A DNA stretch of 16,826 nucleotides from the NCBI GenBank assembly GCA_045655005.1, contig JAZOOJ010000017.1, positions 1 to 16,826 on the forward strand, in the 5' to 3' direction. The notes under the pieces were generated by a model. The model did not search any database, had not been told where the DNA came from, and worked only from the letters and a program-made list of their open reading frames with translations. Below, one piece after another: positions 15,635-16,826 of this stretch. The first letter of the stretch is position 1, and the number at the start of each line of letters is the position of its first letter. Origin of the DNA: UMGS1908 sp045655005. GTDB taxonomy: Bacteria; Bacillota; Clostridia; Christensenellales; UBA1242. Both the position numbers and the translations under genes were made by a program.

Positions 15635-16574
15635 TGTTCACCTCGTTATTATTTAAATATTCTTTTATTGGTTCATCCACAAGCAGTCGTCGTTTTTCTA
15701 ATTCTTTTTCTTCCAATAATTGTTTTTGTTTTTTTATTTTAGATGCGAATAGAATATGGTATATCTTTCTAAGGCATCTATAAACAAAACCTCGTTTTTT
15801 AGGTGTTGATGATTCAGGTGTATATAAACCTCTAATTGAATAATCAATATTTATGTGATTTTTTTTGAAACATTCATCAATGCAAGATAAGTCCCATTTG
15901 CCACGCATTATTGCCGAGTGAACTAAGATATTATCTTTATTGCTATTTGAGTAATCTACAAAACCGTAATTATATGGTTCTTCTACGTTAAATTTTAGTG
16001 AAAATAAATCAATGTTTTTCATGATTGTTTTGTTTCTAATATTACCATAAATTTCCCATTCCCAAGGTGATTCTATATCAAGAATTGAATTTATTAAAAT
16101 AGATTTATTCCATAAGCATGCTTGTGCGTTAAATCGATACATCATATCTATTGGCATAAGGCAAAAATTCTTATATGAAATAGATTCTTTTTGAGCTGGT
16201 TCTATTGGTATAAAATTAAAAGCACCGATATTTTTGTTCCCTTCTAACCACGTCAGGCATTGAGATATCATTTCAATATTTGCAGGTTTTTGCAAAAAAA
16301 AGTCATCTAATAAAAAGAAGACGTAATCTGTCTTTATTGAGTTAAGAGTTCTTCTTAATCTACGACCCCATTCAACTGGTTTATCATAAGCATTCGGACA
16401 AATAATATTTAATCCATCATACGAAAATTTTTTACTTTCAGTATTTAAGACAATTGGGCAAGATGTTAATTCTCCACCAAATTTTTTGAAAAGTTTAAAA
16501 AATGGCTCCCATAAATCTTCGTATGAATCACAGCTGTTTACTAAAATTGTTAGGTTATTTAAATTTACGCTCAT
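15627..16574 (-). CDS. Putative glycosyltransferase of uncertain family
   Basis: A 315-residue protein that is probably a GT-A-like glycosyltransferase. Evidence is a beta strand start LTILVNSCDSYEDLWEPFF (8-26), the hydrophobic strand YVFFLLDDFFL (84-94) ending in the acidic pair D90-D91, which would be the metal/nucleotide site, and W171-E-W-E-I-YG downstream. I do not recognise a numbered GT family with certainty. Similar proteins are often left as hypothetical in capsule loci. The C-terminal tail (about 257-300) is very basic and then mixed-charge, with a short coiled-coil-like helix rich in K, E, L and R (279-298), perhaps for membrane-surface binding. It has no transmembrane segment. 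AAGGA (minus strand, 16587-16583) lies eight bases before the ATG. It is the first gene of the minus-strand pair and overlaps the flippase gene by eight bases. Confidence 0.7.
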   Translation of the reverse strand: MSVNLNNLTILVNSCDSYEDLWEPFFKLFKKFGGELTSCPIVLNTESKKFSYDGLNIICPNAYDKPVEWGRRLRRTLNSIKTDYVFFLLDDFFLQKPANIEMISQCLTWLEGNKNIGAFNFIPIEPAQKESISYKNFCLMPIDMMYRFNAQACLWNKSILINSILDIESPWEWEIYGNIRNKTIMKNIDLFSLKFNVEEPYNYGFVDYSNSNKDNILVHSAIMRGKWDLSCIDECFKKNHINIDYSIRGLYTPESSTPKKRGFVYRCLRKIYHILFASKIKKQKQLLEEKELEKRRLLVDEPIKEYLNNNEVNNG

Positions 16575-16596
16575 TATAATTATCCTTATAAAATTA

Positions 16597-16612
16597 AATT
16601 GTTTTCACAATT
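16597..16612. promoter_or_regulatory. Operator-like inverted repeat at the predicted minus-strand transcription start
   Basis: AATTGT (16597-16602), TTTC, ACAATT (16607-16612) form a perfect 6-bp inverted repeat with a four-base spacer. It begins three bases downstream of the minus-strand -10 box and covers the expected transcription start near 16608. The position would suit a repressor site or a small 5' hairpin. In AT-rich DNA such repeats also arise by chance, and no regulator gene is next to it. Confidence 0.3.
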
Positions 16613-16614
16613 CT

Positions 16615-16643
16615 ATTATAATACAATTTCATATTAAATGCAA
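16615..16643 (-). promoter_or_regulatory. Predicted promoter of the minus-strand glycosyltransferase-flippase pair
   Basis: Read on the minus strand, TTGCAT (16643-16638), a 17-base spacer and a perfect TATAAT (16620-16615) form a sigma-A-type promoter. The transcript would start near 16608 and have a leader of about 34 bases before the ATG at 16574. Its -35 box shares TTGC with the two plus-strand promoters. Confidence 0.65.
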
Positions 16644-16826
16644 AGGGAATTAATTAAGTTGCTATTGATTTATTTTTTATAAATTATTAATCAATATAAA
16701 AATTAATTGATAAATTACAATAGTCTTTATGCAATTTAAATTGTTTAATTATGTAAAAAATATATATAGATAGATAAAGAACGATGTAAAATATTAAGAA
16801 ATGTTCACGGTTCTTATTATTTTATT
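16644..16826. other. AT-rich intergenic stretch with imperfect palindromes, no gene seen
   Basis: No open frame with a ribosome site is visible on either strand. From 16662 to 16723 an imperfect nested inverted repeat begins with CTATTG and ends with CAATAG; ATTTAT and TTTTTATA segments pair inside it with 2- and 7-base insertions in the right arm. ATTGAT-type hexamers recur at 16664, 16690 (inverted) and 16706. This may be regulatory or only low-complexity AT-rich sequence. Any gene to the right lies outside the window. Confidence 0.4.

Noticed and set aside
16777..16815. AAGAAC/GTTCTT inverted pair near the window end
   Set aside because: Only six pairs with a loop of about 27 bases; a terminator cannot be argued from this.

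Overview
The window looks like chromosomal DNA of a low-GC, probably Bacillota (Firmicutes-like) bacterium. The DNA is strongly AT-rich, nearly every gene has a purine-rich Shine-Dalgarno site, arginine is mostly AGA, and promoters match the sigma-A type with extended -10 elements. The species cannot be named from the sequence alone. Most of the window is a surface-polysaccharide (capsule or O-antigen-like) locus of the Wzx/Wzy type.

Layout: (1) 1-2056 holds three plus-strand genes unrelated to glycan assembly: a beta-lactamase-fold serine hydrolase, a peptidase S51 (dipeptidase E family) protein and a 65-residue unknown protein. (2) 2057-2342 is intergenic and carries a good extended -10 promoter. 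(3) 2343-14047 is a tightly packed ten-gene plus-strand operon. It starts with a WbuB/WbjE-like GT4 glycosyltransferase and the CapE-CapF-CapG (FnlABC) trio that converts UDP-GlcNAc to UDP-L-FucNAc. A Wzy-type polymerase follows, then five more glycosyltransferases (GT4, GT2, GT4, GT4, GT2). (4) A 14-bp hairpin at 14054-14090 forms a likely bidirectional terminator. (5) 15634-14099 and 16574-15627 form a convergent minus-strand pair: a putative glycosyltransferase of uncertain family, then, translationally coupled, a Wzx-type flippase. (6) 16590-16826 is AT-rich, carries the promoter of the minus operon and has no gene I can support.

How the genes work together: CapE/F/G make UDP-L-FucNAc, and the adjacent WbuB-like enzyme is the natural candidate to transfer it. 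The other transferases extend the lipid-linked repeat unit on the inner face of the membrane. The flippase on the opposite strand exports it, and Wzy polymerises it outside. No initiating phosphoglycosyl transferase, chain-length regulator, tyrosine kinase/phosphatase or LytR-CpsA-Psr ligase is visible, so those functions must lie outside the window. I found no mobile element, CRISPR array, tRNA or rRNA. The most distinctive points are the flippase/polymerase split over convergent units, two GT2 paralogues with nearly shared N-terminal halves but different C-terminal halves, a hairpin-palindrome block between the sugar-synthesis and assembly genes, and the unassigned 65-aa and 315-aa proteins. 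I see no clear sign of a wholly new system.
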